Shown here: positions 1-5,796 of the stretch, piece after piece | How positions within the stretch are numbered: the stretch's first letter is position 1 | Layout: each line of letters opens with the position of its first letter | Assembly: GCA_900555525.1 (NCBI GenBank) | Contig: USLP01000097.1 | Location: forward strand, 1 to 5,796 | Direction: 5' to 3' | Source of the DNA: an uncultured Eubacteriales bacterium | Lineage (GTDB): Bacteria > Bacillota > Clostridia > UMGS1840 | DNA length: 5,796 nucleotides | The notes under the pieces: generated by a model | Database searches by the model: none | Told to the model about the DNA's origin: nothing | The model's input: the letters and a program-made list of their open reading frames with translations, nothing else | Program-made: the position numbers and the translations under genes

Positions 1-394
1 CCGAAAACTCATAGCCGTTTTTGTATGTCATCAGGTTATATACTCCCGGAACCAAGCCTACATACAAAACTGCATCGGGCGTATTATCAATCATAAATTT
101 ATACTCTATCGTAACGTTACCGCCCGAAGGTTTAAAAAATCTTTTTGCATAAACAATATCGCCTGTCGAACGTATGTACTTAAAAACCTTGTTTTTGGGA
201 TTTGTCGGATCCTGCGTTACTTCCGCATAAATGCCAAGTGATTTATCATTTGTGTCATATGACCAATTTTCTTCGGGGCTTTCTCCCGTGCGAAAGCTTT
301 CAAAATCTTCATTTAAAACAATATTTCCGTCCGCCGATACGGGAAGTATAAAAGTAAATAGTGTTACTATAAAAACTATAAATATTTTTTTCAT
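1..394 (-). CDS. Secreted protein, N-terminal 131 residues only, possible jelly-roll domain (3' end outside window)
   Basis: The frame is open from the ATG at 394 to the left edge. The start is supported by the Shine-Dalgarno sequence overlapping the upstream stop codon and by a signal peptide beginning MKKIFIVFIVTLFTFILPVS, cleaved after Ala21 before DGN. The mature part opens with VLNEDFESFRTGESPEENWS. A DFE...G..P.W start like this is typical of concanavalin A-like or carbohydrate-binding-like beta-sandwich domains in secreted glycan-active proteins. Strands such as NKVFKYIRSTGDIVYAKRFF and NVTIEYKFMID follow. About 131 residues are visible, so neither the total length nor any enzyme domain or anchor can be judged. 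Its place behind two SLH proteins suggests a surface or secreted partner. The signal peptide is firm; the domain call is moderate. Confidence 0.88.
   Translation of the reverse strand, partial: MKKIFIVFIVTLFTFILPVSADGNIVLNEDFESFRTGESPEENWSYDTNDKSLGIYAEVTQDPTNPKNKVFKYIRSTGDIVYAKRFFKPSGGNVTIEYKFMIDNTPDAVLYVGLVPGVYNLMTYKNGYEFS
332..394 (-). other. Signal peptide of gene 3
   Basis: Two lysines at positions 2-3 are followed by a hydrophobic core (IFIVFIVTLFTFIL) and a PVSA cleavage site ending at Ala21. The VSA site resembles that of gene 2. There is no lipobox cysteine. Confidence 0.88.
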
Positions 395-398
395 CTTG

Positions 399-408
399 CA
401 CCGCCCTT
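399..408 (-). promoter_or_regulatory. Ribosome binding site of gene 3, overlapping the stop codon of gene 2
   Basis: The minus strand reads TAAGGGCGGTG, then CAAG, then ATG at 394. The TAA is the stop of gene 2, and AAGGGCGGTG is an imperfect Shine-Dalgarno sequence (compare AAGGAGGTG) about 6 nt from the start. The arrangement is the same as at the other junction, which supports coupled translation. Confidence 0.8.
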
Positions 409-3121
409 ATTCTATAACGAGAACATTTAACACAGAGTAGGCTTCAGGGATTATGTTGACTCTGTCATATAAATTTACAGCTGATGCTTTTATAGCTTCA
501 ACGGTTTGTGATTCCTTTGAAAAACGAACCGCGCTTGTTTTATAATATTCAAATTCGTTTTCATTTAAGAAATAGTTATATTCTTTGCCGTCATTATCGG
601 TTACAATAATATAATTTCCGTTTTTATATGTAACCGTTCCCGTTGCATACATAGAGCCTAAATCGGTGTTAAATGAACCTGATGACCTTGAACCGTAGTT
701 GTTTGGCAAAAGAAGCATATCTTTCGTTACATAATATTTAAGACTATCAACATCATCGGGATTTTCTATATTGTAAAATTCCGTAAGCCTTCCGTCTGCA
801 TTGTGCTTCAAGTACCAATCGACACAGTTTGTGTCATGGCGTGAACTGTATACTTTTCTGTATTTTTGTATTTCATTATTATAATGTGTCAGCTGAATAA
901 CATCACCTGCGTCAAGTCCGTTGATCTCCGTATCGTCAATCGCATAGAATTTTTCAAGCTTGCCGTCAAGATAACCCGACAAAATATCGCAGACTTCCCC
1001 CTCGGGATTGACTCCTCTTGAAATACTTTCAACAACCGTACAACGGTTATGCCAGTCTCCGCTTGTTCCGCGCGTTGTATCTACAAGTGCGGTAATAATA
1101 TCCGCAACCGCTGACTTTTTGGAGTCGGAATTTGTAAAAAACGCTTGCGTATCGGAAATTACGGCGTCATGTTTATACGGCAGACTGCCCTTTGATACTT
1201 CATAAAAGCGTTCGGCATTTATATCTTTAGGTAATTTAAAATGATAGGTATTTGCTGAAATAAAAAGCGCTCTGTTATCTTCTCCCGAAAGTGTAGCCGT
1301 CGGCGATATAACGTCTGTTCCGGGATTGCAATGTCTGTATGAACGCATTGCCGAAACACTTTGAAGCTTGTCGTCTCCCTTATTGGGGTCTGCAATATCA
1401 AACGAGCTTATTTCACCCGTATCACCGATTTCATATAATACAACCTGTCTTATGAAATCATTGTTAGCATCAAACAATCCCGAATAAGCGTATATATCCT
1501 CCGATTTTATTCTGTCTCCGCAGAATGTAAATTTATCCTGAAAGTCAAATTCGCTGAATTTTCCTTCTGCTGTATATATACGTACTTTTGGCTTTTTATC
1601 ACCGAATACCGAATCCGCTTTTGTCATTCCGACCGCAACGCCTACGCTCTTTGTTTGAGATTTTTCGTAAAAAGCAAGTTTAAGATCTTTTCCGAAATAA
1701 AACGTACCCATATCTCCCACTTCGGGAAGCCTTAGCCCGGATGTTTCATATTCATTTGAAAGTCTGTGATTAGCATTTCCTATGATATAATAATCTTCAG
1801 TTATTTCAGATAATTTACCAACAAAAACATCTGTACATATTTCTATTTTTGCCGTTTTATTACCTACATAAACTGCCAGGACATCATATTCCTTTAATGC
1901 TCCGATCGATGTATCAACACCATATTTGTCTTTAACCGTTATGCTGTCCGCATCCTTTAAATCGATTTTTTCACCGTATTTTCCGTAAATCATATCAAGA
2001 TTTGCGTTTACACCCTGTAAAACCACAGTTTGGTATTCATCTATTAAAATAGCGTCATATACCTTGTTGTTGTCATAATCCAAAAGTGTAACGGTTCCGC
2101 TTTTGATTTTCAGGTCGGAATCGGTAAGCGACTTTATGGCTTCACCGTTTTTAATATAATACGCATTTGCAGTTATTTTAGCTGTTTTTTGAGTTTTGTT
2201 TTTCCCTTGCTTATATTTTAAGAGTGTAAGTGTAGCTGAAGGCAAAATATCTTCTGCGTCTATCGTTATACATTCGTTCTTATCGGAAAGCAGAGTTATA
2301 TACACAAACGCCTTTGTATCGTCTGTTTTGTAATATGCTCTTACGTTATAGCCAAGGTATGATTTGGCATAATTTGTCGCATTTTCTATAACGATTCCGT
2401 TTACAGAAATTGCGCCGTCCTTTATGTTGCTGTCTCCGCTTAAAGACGAATAGGAATTATCCTCCAAAAGTCCCTCGGTATAATCAATCTCCAAAAAGGT
2501 ATTCAAAAGCGTATTTCCTTTATCGGAACTGTATGAAACTTTTTTACCAAACTCTGTTTGTTCGCTCAATGCTATAAAAAGAGAATTGTATATAAGCTTA
2601 AAAGCCTCGTCAATTGTCAATGCGGAAGTATCCGACGCATTAAAGCCGTTTAACAGCTTAAGCTCATTTGCGGTGATTTTGTAGCCTGTGGGATAACCGC
2701 CTTTTGCATTAGCTTTTACGCCATAGCCGAGAACTTTTACGATAACGGATACTGCTTCGTCATAAGAAATATTTCCATTGGGACGAAATGTTCCGTCCGA
2801 ATGACCGTTCATATATCCCATTTGGCTCATAAACGAAACGGCGGAAAAATACTCGTTTTTCTCGTCGACGTCCGCAAAAGTTTTTCCTTCTCCCGTATAT
2901 ATAAGCCCTTTATTCAAAATTTTTGTATAAATCTGCGCAAATTTTCCTCTTGTCATATTTTGGGAAAAATCCGTTTTGTCTGTATCTGCAAAACCGAGGG
3001 CAGACAAAAAATCAATTTCTTCCGTATTTTTTACGGTATATTCACCTTCGGCAGATACGATATAAGCAAAGGTCATTATTATTGCGGCTAATATTGCAAA
3101 AATTCTTTTTAAATTATTCAT
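407..3121 (-). CDS. Secreted SLH-domain surface protein, 904 residues, large beta-rich body of unknown function
   Basis: Complete gene for an exported protein, probably part of the cell-surface layer. The start is fixed by a signal peptide (residues 1-24; KR at 5-6, hydrophobic core, VSA before Glu25) and a perfect AGGAGG 7 nt upstream. Residues 35-185 form a divergent SLH triplet. Residues about 237-430 look like a module that, from memory, is common in clostridial SLH proteins (YLGYNVRAYYKTDD, then SGTVTLLDYDNN, then EYQTVVLQGVN). Residues about 431-570 hold further beta-strand patterns. Residues about 590-904 match nothing I recognise. There are seven cysteines in the mature chain (284, 429, 534, 598, 694, 711, 766) and no catalytic signature. 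It lies 11 nt after gene 1 and 12 nt before gene 3, so it is the middle gene of a probable operon. The surface location is well supported; the role is unknown. Confidence 0.95.
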   Translation of the reverse strand: MNNLKRIFAILAAIIMTFAYIVSAEGEYTVKNTEEIDFLSALGFADTDKTDFSQNMTRGKFAQIYTKILNKGLIYTGEGKTFADVDEKNEYFSAVSFMSQMGYMNGHSDGTFRPNGNISYDEAVSVIVKVLGYGVKANAKGGYPTGYKITANELKLLNGFNASDTSALTIDEAFKLIYNSLFIALSEQTEFGKKVSYSSDKGNTLLNTFLEIDYTEGLLEDNSYSSLSGDSNIKDGAISVNGIVIENATNYAKSYLGYNVRAYYKTDDTKAFVYITLLSDKNECITIDAEDILPSATLTLLKYKQGKNKTQKTAKITANAYYIKNGEAIKSLTDSDLKIKSGTVTLLDYDNNKVYDAILIDEYQTVVLQGVNANLDMIYGKYGEKIDLKDADSITVKDKYGVDTSIGALKEYDVLAVYVGNKTAKIEICTDVFVGKLSEITEDYYIIGNANHRLSNEYETSGLRLPEVGDMGTFYFGKDLKLAFYEKSQTKSVGVAVGMTKADSVFGDKKPKVRIYTAEGKFSEFDFQDKFTFCGDRIKSEDIYAYSGLFDANNDFIRQVVLYEIGDTGEISSFDIADPNKGDDKLQSVSAMRSYRHCNPGTDVISPTATLSGEDNRALFISANTYHFKLPKDINAERFYEVSKGSLPYKHDAVISDTQAFFTNSDSKKSAVADIITALVDTTRGTSGDWHNRCTVVESISRGVNPEGEVCDILSGYLDGKLEKFYAIDDTEINGLDAGDVIQLTHYNNEIQKYRKVYSSRHDTNCVDWYLKHNADGRLTEFYNIENPDDVDSLKYYVTKDMLLLPNNYGSRSSGSFNTDLGSMYATGTVTYKNGNYIIVTDNDGKEYNYFLNENEFEYYKTSAVRFSKESQTVEAIKASAVNLYDRVNIIPEAYSVLNVLVIE
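2567..3019 (-). other. Divergent N-terminal SLH triplet of gene 2
   Basis: There are three SLH-like units at residues about 35-69 (shortened), 80-133 and 136-185. The middle one is the clearest, with FADVDEKNEYFSAV followed by GYMNGHSDGTFRPN. The third has GGYPTGYKITANELKLLNGF, an element I associate with third-position SLH units in clostridial proteins. At the place of the TRAE motif the units have TRGK (57-60), SYDE (119-122) and TIDE (169-172). Only the first keeps the arginine, so wall-polymer binding may be weakened or altered. Confidence 0.8.
3050..3121 (-). other. Signal peptide of gene 2
   Basis: The N-terminus MNNLKRIFAILAAIIMTFAY continues to IVSA, with predicted cleavage after Ala24 before EGE. 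It has a basic n-region, an uninterrupted hydrophobic core and a V-S-A type site. There is no lipobox cysteine, so Sec export with type I signal peptidase cleavage is expected. Confidence 0.88.
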
Positions 3122-3128
3122 TTGTCAG

Positions 3129-3135
3129 CCTCCTA
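3129..3135 (-). promoter_or_regulatory. Ribosome binding site of gene 2, overlapping the stop codon of gene 1
   Basis: The minus strand reads TAGGAGG, then CTGACAA (7 nt), then ATG at 3121. The TAG is the stop of the upstream gene, so termination takes place on the Shine-Dalgarno sequence itself. This supports the ATG at 3121 as the start and suggests translational coupling. Confidence 0.93.
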
Positions 3136-5796
3136 TTTCAAATTCATAACGGCATAAACAGCTTTAGCTGCCTGCGCTCTCGTTACATATCCCAAAGGAA
3201 CAAAGCTGTTGTCTCCCATGCCGTTCAGAATTTTGCTTGCCTTTAAATCATAAACTGCTTTGCGGGCATATTCGGGTATGCTGTCGTTATCCGCAAAACT
3301 TTCGTTTTCTTCACTTTCCGCAACTGCAAGCTCCTTATAATCTGCAATTCTTTTTAAAATTACCGCCATATCCGCTCTTGTCAAGCAATCGTTTTTTCCG
3401 AATAAGGTATCGCTTATTCCGGAAATTATTCCTGTTTTGTTAAGAGCATTTACAAAAGGCGCACACCATTCATCAGAATTTACATCGCTGAATTTTACAT
3501 CTGTGTCATCTGTTTGAATTTCAAAAGCCAGCGATACTATTTTTGCAAATTCCGCACGTGTAACGTAATCGTTCGGTACAAATTCCGTTTCGCTTTTGCC
3601 GTTTATAACTCCTTTTTCGTAAAGTGTTTCTATCGGAATCAAAGCCCATGAAACATCTTTTAAATCCGTAAACGGAGTTTTTGCTTCTACGGGAGTGGGC
3701 AGAATTTCTTCCTCTTTTACAGAAGTGTCTGCGCTGAATGACGGACTTTTTACGGAATCAGACCTGCTGCTTCCTCCGCCGCCCGATGAGGACCCGCCCG
3801 TATTACCGCTGTTTTCGGAATTTTTTATTTTTTTCATTTCGGATTCTATTTGTTTTTCCAAATCCGTTATATTTTCATATGTTCTTCCGTCCGTTATATT
3901 TCTGTACAGCTTTTCCTTTAATGAATTGCCTGCATTTTTGAAATTTTGCGGAGCTGTGTAATAATCGGAATAAACAGTCAAAAGCTGTTCGGTTTTCGCT
4001 CGGTTACCAACCTTAACGCTATTCATTGCATTAAGAAGAACACTTTGATAAAATACCTTTTTCAGCTCGTCCGTGCTTTTTATATCCGCATCTAAAATAT
4101 CCTGCAAAACTTTTGTTTTATTTTCGATAAAATCGGCATTTTGCATATCTGTTTCCGATATATCGGAATAAGATGTCAGATAGTCTTCAAGTGTATCGGC
4201 AGTTTGTGAGGGTAAACCGTTCATAAACTCTGTTTTTCTTTCGTTAAGCTTTTCCAAAGAAACTGCGTTTGCAAAAAACTCGGCAACATCATCGATTGTT
4301 TTTGCGGTTTTTCCGAACATATTTGAAAGCGCCTTATCCTTATCGGAAAGAGTGTCATATTGTGCAGTATCAAGCTTAAATACTGTTTGGTACTTTATGA
4401 AAATTACATCTTTAAGATTGGTAAGATTTTTTTCGGATAATGCTTTATTAAATTCGCTTATACCGTCGTCTATGTCTTTTTTTGCCTGAAGCTGAACATT
4501 TTCCGCAAAAGCGGTTTTAATATCGTCAATTGAGGTATAAGACTGCTTTCTCAAAAGTCCAAAAACAGAATCTTTATTTATTATCTTTGAAAAATTGCTT
4601 GTTACCGAAACATCAAGCGAAAGAATATAGTTGTAATCGTTAATAACCGTGTTCATAACATCTTCATTCGTTTTTGCCTCGTCGGCGAAAAGCGTATTTA
4701 TTTCGCTTACCGTTCTATCCCGCAATTCGCTGTTATACGCTACGGAAAAATTATATTTTTTGTCGGAAACTCTGTAATAATCACCCGACACTCCTTTTAT
4801 ATTTTTTGAGAGCGTAAGTGTGTATTCGCCTTCCTCTATAAAGTCAATGTGAAGTGTGTACAGTCCGTTGTCATTTGTTACAATTGAGGTTACTTCGTTT
4901 CCATCCGAATCCGTAAGCTTTATATTATCAGAATTTAAAGTTTCGGCATCAAGAAGTGAAGATTCGATTTTTATATCAAGTTTTCCTTCTTTTACTGCGG
5001 TAAAATCGGTATCCGAATTGTTATTTAAAACCGACACATTATAAGTATTGCTGTTTTTTTCACAAAATTCATCATAAAGCTCTATTGCTGAATTTTCATC
5101 CATAACACCGCTGTAAAGTCTTGTTTCGCTCATTGTACAGCCCCTCAAAAACAGGAATGAACCTCCAAAGCTTCGTCCCATTTCAAACGTATCGCTTCCG
5201 GCAGTATGCAGCTTAGCATTGCCGCTCGGTTTGTTTACCGCATTGTTTTGGCTTATGGGAATATTTTTTCCGTTTATGATAACTGTCGGCAAATTATCAC
5301 AAGACGATGAATCATATGAAAGAATGATGTTCGTCCATACATTAAGAGGTATTATTTCGGATATTTCCGCATAAACTGCGCCGGAATCAAAATTTCTTAT
5401 AAATATAAGCTTTCCGCCGTCAAGTTCATTGCTGACGTTTCTATGCTTATTAAGTGAAAGCTGAACAGGATGATTTGTGTTTGCACCCTTTGAAATTCTA
5501 AAAATTGCCGTTCCGTCGCCCACCGTTCTGTCAAAATTTTCATCAAGCTTTATCCACGTACTGAAAGTGAAAGCTCCGTCAATAGTATTTAAAATTTCTT
5601 CATTTTTGTCGCCGTCAAGGAAAAAATAATCTTTTCCCAAATCGGAAATTGTGTCCGAAGAATTTTCATTTCCGTTAAACTTCCCTCTTGTTACGCTGAA
5701 ATAAGCGTTTAACGGATTATTGCCGTTTGTATCGTAAATATACTGTGTATTTGAACTGTAAGCTCCGATATTTGACATATCCCAGACAGCTACGGG
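3133..5796 (-). CDS. LamG-like / Ig-like / helical-repeat / SLH cell-surface protein (5' end outside window)
   Basis: Large surface protein held to the cell wall by its C-terminus; the ligand of its lectin-like head is unknown. The frame is open to the right edge. The first ATG, at 5778, has no Shine-Dalgarno sequence, and the six codons before it (PVAVWD) read as the first strand of the domain, so the true start is probably outside. Counting from that ATG (881 residues): a LamG/concanavalin A-like fold at about 1-241; an SbsA-type Ig-like domain at about 246-347 (the stretch TLNSDNIKLTDSDGNEV is characteristic); predicted helices in about four degenerate repeats at 350-652; a Gly/Ser-rich linker at 653-700; and three SLH domains at 703-880. 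No catalytic motif is visible. It ends in TAG, which overlaps the ribosome binding site of the next gene. SLH anchoring is secure, the LamG and Ig calls are good, and the overall function is inference. Confidence 0.93.
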   Translation of the reverse strand, partial: PVAVWDMSNIGAYSSNTQYIYDTNGNNPLNAYFSVTRGKFNGNENSSDTISDLGKDYFFLDGDKNEEILNTIDGAFTFSTWIKLDENFDRTVGDGTAIFRISKGANTNHPVQLSLNKHRNVSNELDGGKLIFIRNFDSGAVYAEISEIIPLNVWTNIILSYDSSSCDNLPTVIINGKNIPISQNNAVNKPSGNAKLHTAGSDTFEMGRSFGGSFLFLRGCTMSETRLYSGVMDENSAIELYDEFCEKNSNTYNVSVLNNNSDTDFTAVKEGKLDIKIESSLLDAETLNSDNIKLTDSDGNEVTSIVTNDNGLYTLHIDFIEEGEYTLTLSKNIKGVSGDYYRVSDKKYNFSVAYNSELRDRTVSEINTLFADEAKTNEDVMNTVINDYNYILSLDVSVTSNFSKIINKDSVFGLLRKQSYTSIDDIKTAFAENVQLQAKKDIDDGISEFNKALSEKNLTNLKDVIFIKYQTVFKLDTAQYDTLSDKDKALSNMFGKTAKTIDDVAEFFANAVSLEKLNERKTEFMNGLPSQTADTLEDYLTSYSDISETDMQNADFIENKTKVLQDILDADIKSTDELKKVFYQSVLLNAMNSVKVGNRAKTEQLLTVYSDYYTAPQNFKNAGNSLKEKLYRNITDGRTYENITDLEKQIESEMKKIKNSENSGNTGGSSSGGGGSSRSDSVKSPSFSADTSVKEEEILPTPVEAKTPFTDLKDVSWALIPIETLYEKGVINGKSETEFVPNDYVTRAEFAKIVSLAFEIQTDDTDVKFSDVNSDEWCAPFVNALNKTGIISGISDTLFGKNDCLTRADMAVILKRIADYKELAVAESEENESFADNDSIPEYARKAVYDLKASKILNGMGDNSFVPLGYVTRAQAAKAVYAVMNLK
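3139..3672 (-). other. C-terminal SLH triplet (cell-wall anchor of gene 1)
   Basis: There are three consecutive S-layer homology domains at residues about 703-754, 761-814 and 826-880. Each begins with a [F/W]xD element (FTDLKDV, FSDVNSD, FADNDS) and ends with the binding motif: TRAE at 740-743, TRAD at 800-803 and TRAQ at 866-869. The arginine of each motif is retained. In studied SLH proteins it contacts pyruvylated secondary cell wall polymer, so this triplet should be a working anchor. The gene stops directly after the third domain. Confidence 0.95.
3679..3822 (-). other. Gly/Ser-rich low-complexity linker
   Basis: Residues about 653-700 of gene 1 include SGNTGGSSSGGGGSS at 657-671, followed by a Ser/Lys/Pro/Glu-rich stretch. 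Flexible linkers like this commonly separate the exposed part of a surface protein from its SLH wall anchor. Confidence 0.85.
3823..4731 (-). repeat. Degenerate helical repeat region, about four units of 55-80 residues
   Basis: Residues 350-652 of gene 1 are rich in Glu, Lys, Asp, Leu and Ala and appear all-helical. A recurring core can be aligned by eye: YTSIDDIKTAFAENVQL at 414, AKTIDDVAEFFANAVSL at 492, IKSTDELKKVFYQSVLL at 566, and a weaker YENITDLEKQIESEMKK at 634. The spacings are 78, 74 and 68 residues. Each core is preceded by a Lys/Asp-rich helix, for example DSVFGLLRKQ and DKALSNMFGK. The likely role is an elongated stalk that lifts the head off the wall. I do not recognise it as a named family. 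Confidence 0.65.
4738..5043 (-). other. SbsA-type Ig-like domain (Big_5-like)
   Basis: Residues about 246-347 of gene 1 have the pattern of this beta-sandwich family: a strand near LDIKIESSLLDAETLNSD, then NIKLTDSDGNEV, a GLYTLHIDF strand, and a closing GEYTLTLSKNIKGVSGDYY. In S-layer and glycan-active surface proteins this fold usually works as a rigid spacer between a head and its anchor. That fits its place between the lectin-like head and the helical stalk. Confidence 0.7.
5056..5796 (-). other. LamG / concanavalin A-like domain (N-terminal visible part of gene 1)
   Basis: Visible signatures of the LamG/jelly-roll fold are an opening VAVWDMS strand, FFLDGD at 52-57, FTFSTWIKLD at about 70-79, a WTNIILSYD strand at 148-156, VIINGK at 166-171, and the closing ETRLYSGVMDENSAIELYDE at about 218-237. 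Such domains in bacterial surface proteins usually bind glycans or act as structural spacers. No ligand can be assigned from sequence. Cysteines are present at 160, 214 and 239. Confidence 0.8.

Noticed and set aside
111..120. 10-bp palindrome GTAACGTTAC
   Set aside because: It is short, lies within coding sequence and is expected by chance at this length.
381..394. T-run next to the start of gene 3, considered as a terminator tail
   Set aside because: It is the antisense of ATG followed by lysine and isoleucine codons of the signal peptide, and there is no hairpin beside it.
231..440. Plus-strand open frame of 69 codons over the junction of genes 2 and 3
   Set aside because: It is antisense to the signal peptide and start of gene 3, with no Shine-Dalgarno sequence and no recognisable protein features.
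1034..1048. Inverted repeat AACCGT-aca-ACGGTT
   Set aside because: It has only 6-bp arms inside the coding sequence of gene 2, with no T-tract or regulatory context, and is common by chance.
2923..3246. Plus-strand open frame of 107 codons spanning the junction of genes 1 and 2
   Set aside because: It begins with TTG, has no ribosome binding site, lies antisense to two well-supported genes and has a Phe/Leu/Tyr/Arg-rich composition typical of an antisense shadow.
3814..3838. T-rich stretch on the plus strand, considered as an intrinsic terminator
   Set aside because: No stable GC hairpin precedes it, and on the coding strand it is simply lysine codons (EMKKIKNSE).
3695..3961. Plus-strand open frame with a proline-rich stretch
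   Set aside because: It is the antisense of the Gly/Ser linker and lysine-rich helix of gene 1; the proline run is the complement of glycine codons. It has no ribosome binding site.
5776..5778. ATG at 5778 as the true start of gene 1
   Set aside because: There is no Shine-Dalgarno sequence and no signal peptide after it, and the upstream in-frame residues VAVWD fit the first strand of the lectin-like domain. A surface-anchored protein needs a signal peptide, which must lie further upstream.

Overview
The window holds three genes, all on the minus strand. They are tightly spaced (11 and 12 nt gaps) and all encode exported or cell-surface proteins. By eye the G+C is about 35-40%. Together with S-layer homology (SLH) domains, AGGAGG-type ribosome binding sites and lysine-rich signal peptides, this points to a low-GC Gram-positive bacterium of the Bacillota, most likely Clostridia. 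A plant-polysaccharide-degrading gut clostridium is a plausible guess, but nothing here proves it.

Layout in the direction of transcription (right to left): (1) 5796-3133, the 3' part of a large surface protein. Its order is a concanavalin A-like/LamG lectin fold, an SbsA-type Ig-like domain, a region of about 300 residues of degenerate helical repeats, a Gly/Ser linker and a canonical C-terminal SLH triplet. Its start lies beyond the window. (2) 3121-407, a complete 904-residue secreted protein with a signal peptide, a divergent N-terminal SLH triplet and about 700 residues that look beta-rich. (3) 394-1, the first 131 codons of a third secreted protein, with a signal peptide followed by what looks like the start of a jelly-roll carbohydrate-binding-like domain. 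It runs off the left edge.

The stop codon of each upstream gene is fused to the Shine-Dalgarno sequence of the next gene, so the three are very probably co-transcribed and translationally coupled. The likely joint role is a cell-wall-attached layer: one protein anchored by its C-terminus and carrying a lectin-like head, one with an N-terminal SLH region, and one secreted protein with a possible glycan-binding module. What they bind is not shown by the sequence. There is no enzyme with recognisable catalytic residues, no RNA gene, no mobile element, no CRISPR array and no intergenic region longer than 12 nt. The operon promoter and terminator must lie outside the window.

I do not see clear evidence of an entirely new system. 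The least explained parts are the helical repeat region of gene 1 and the C-terminal third of gene 2.
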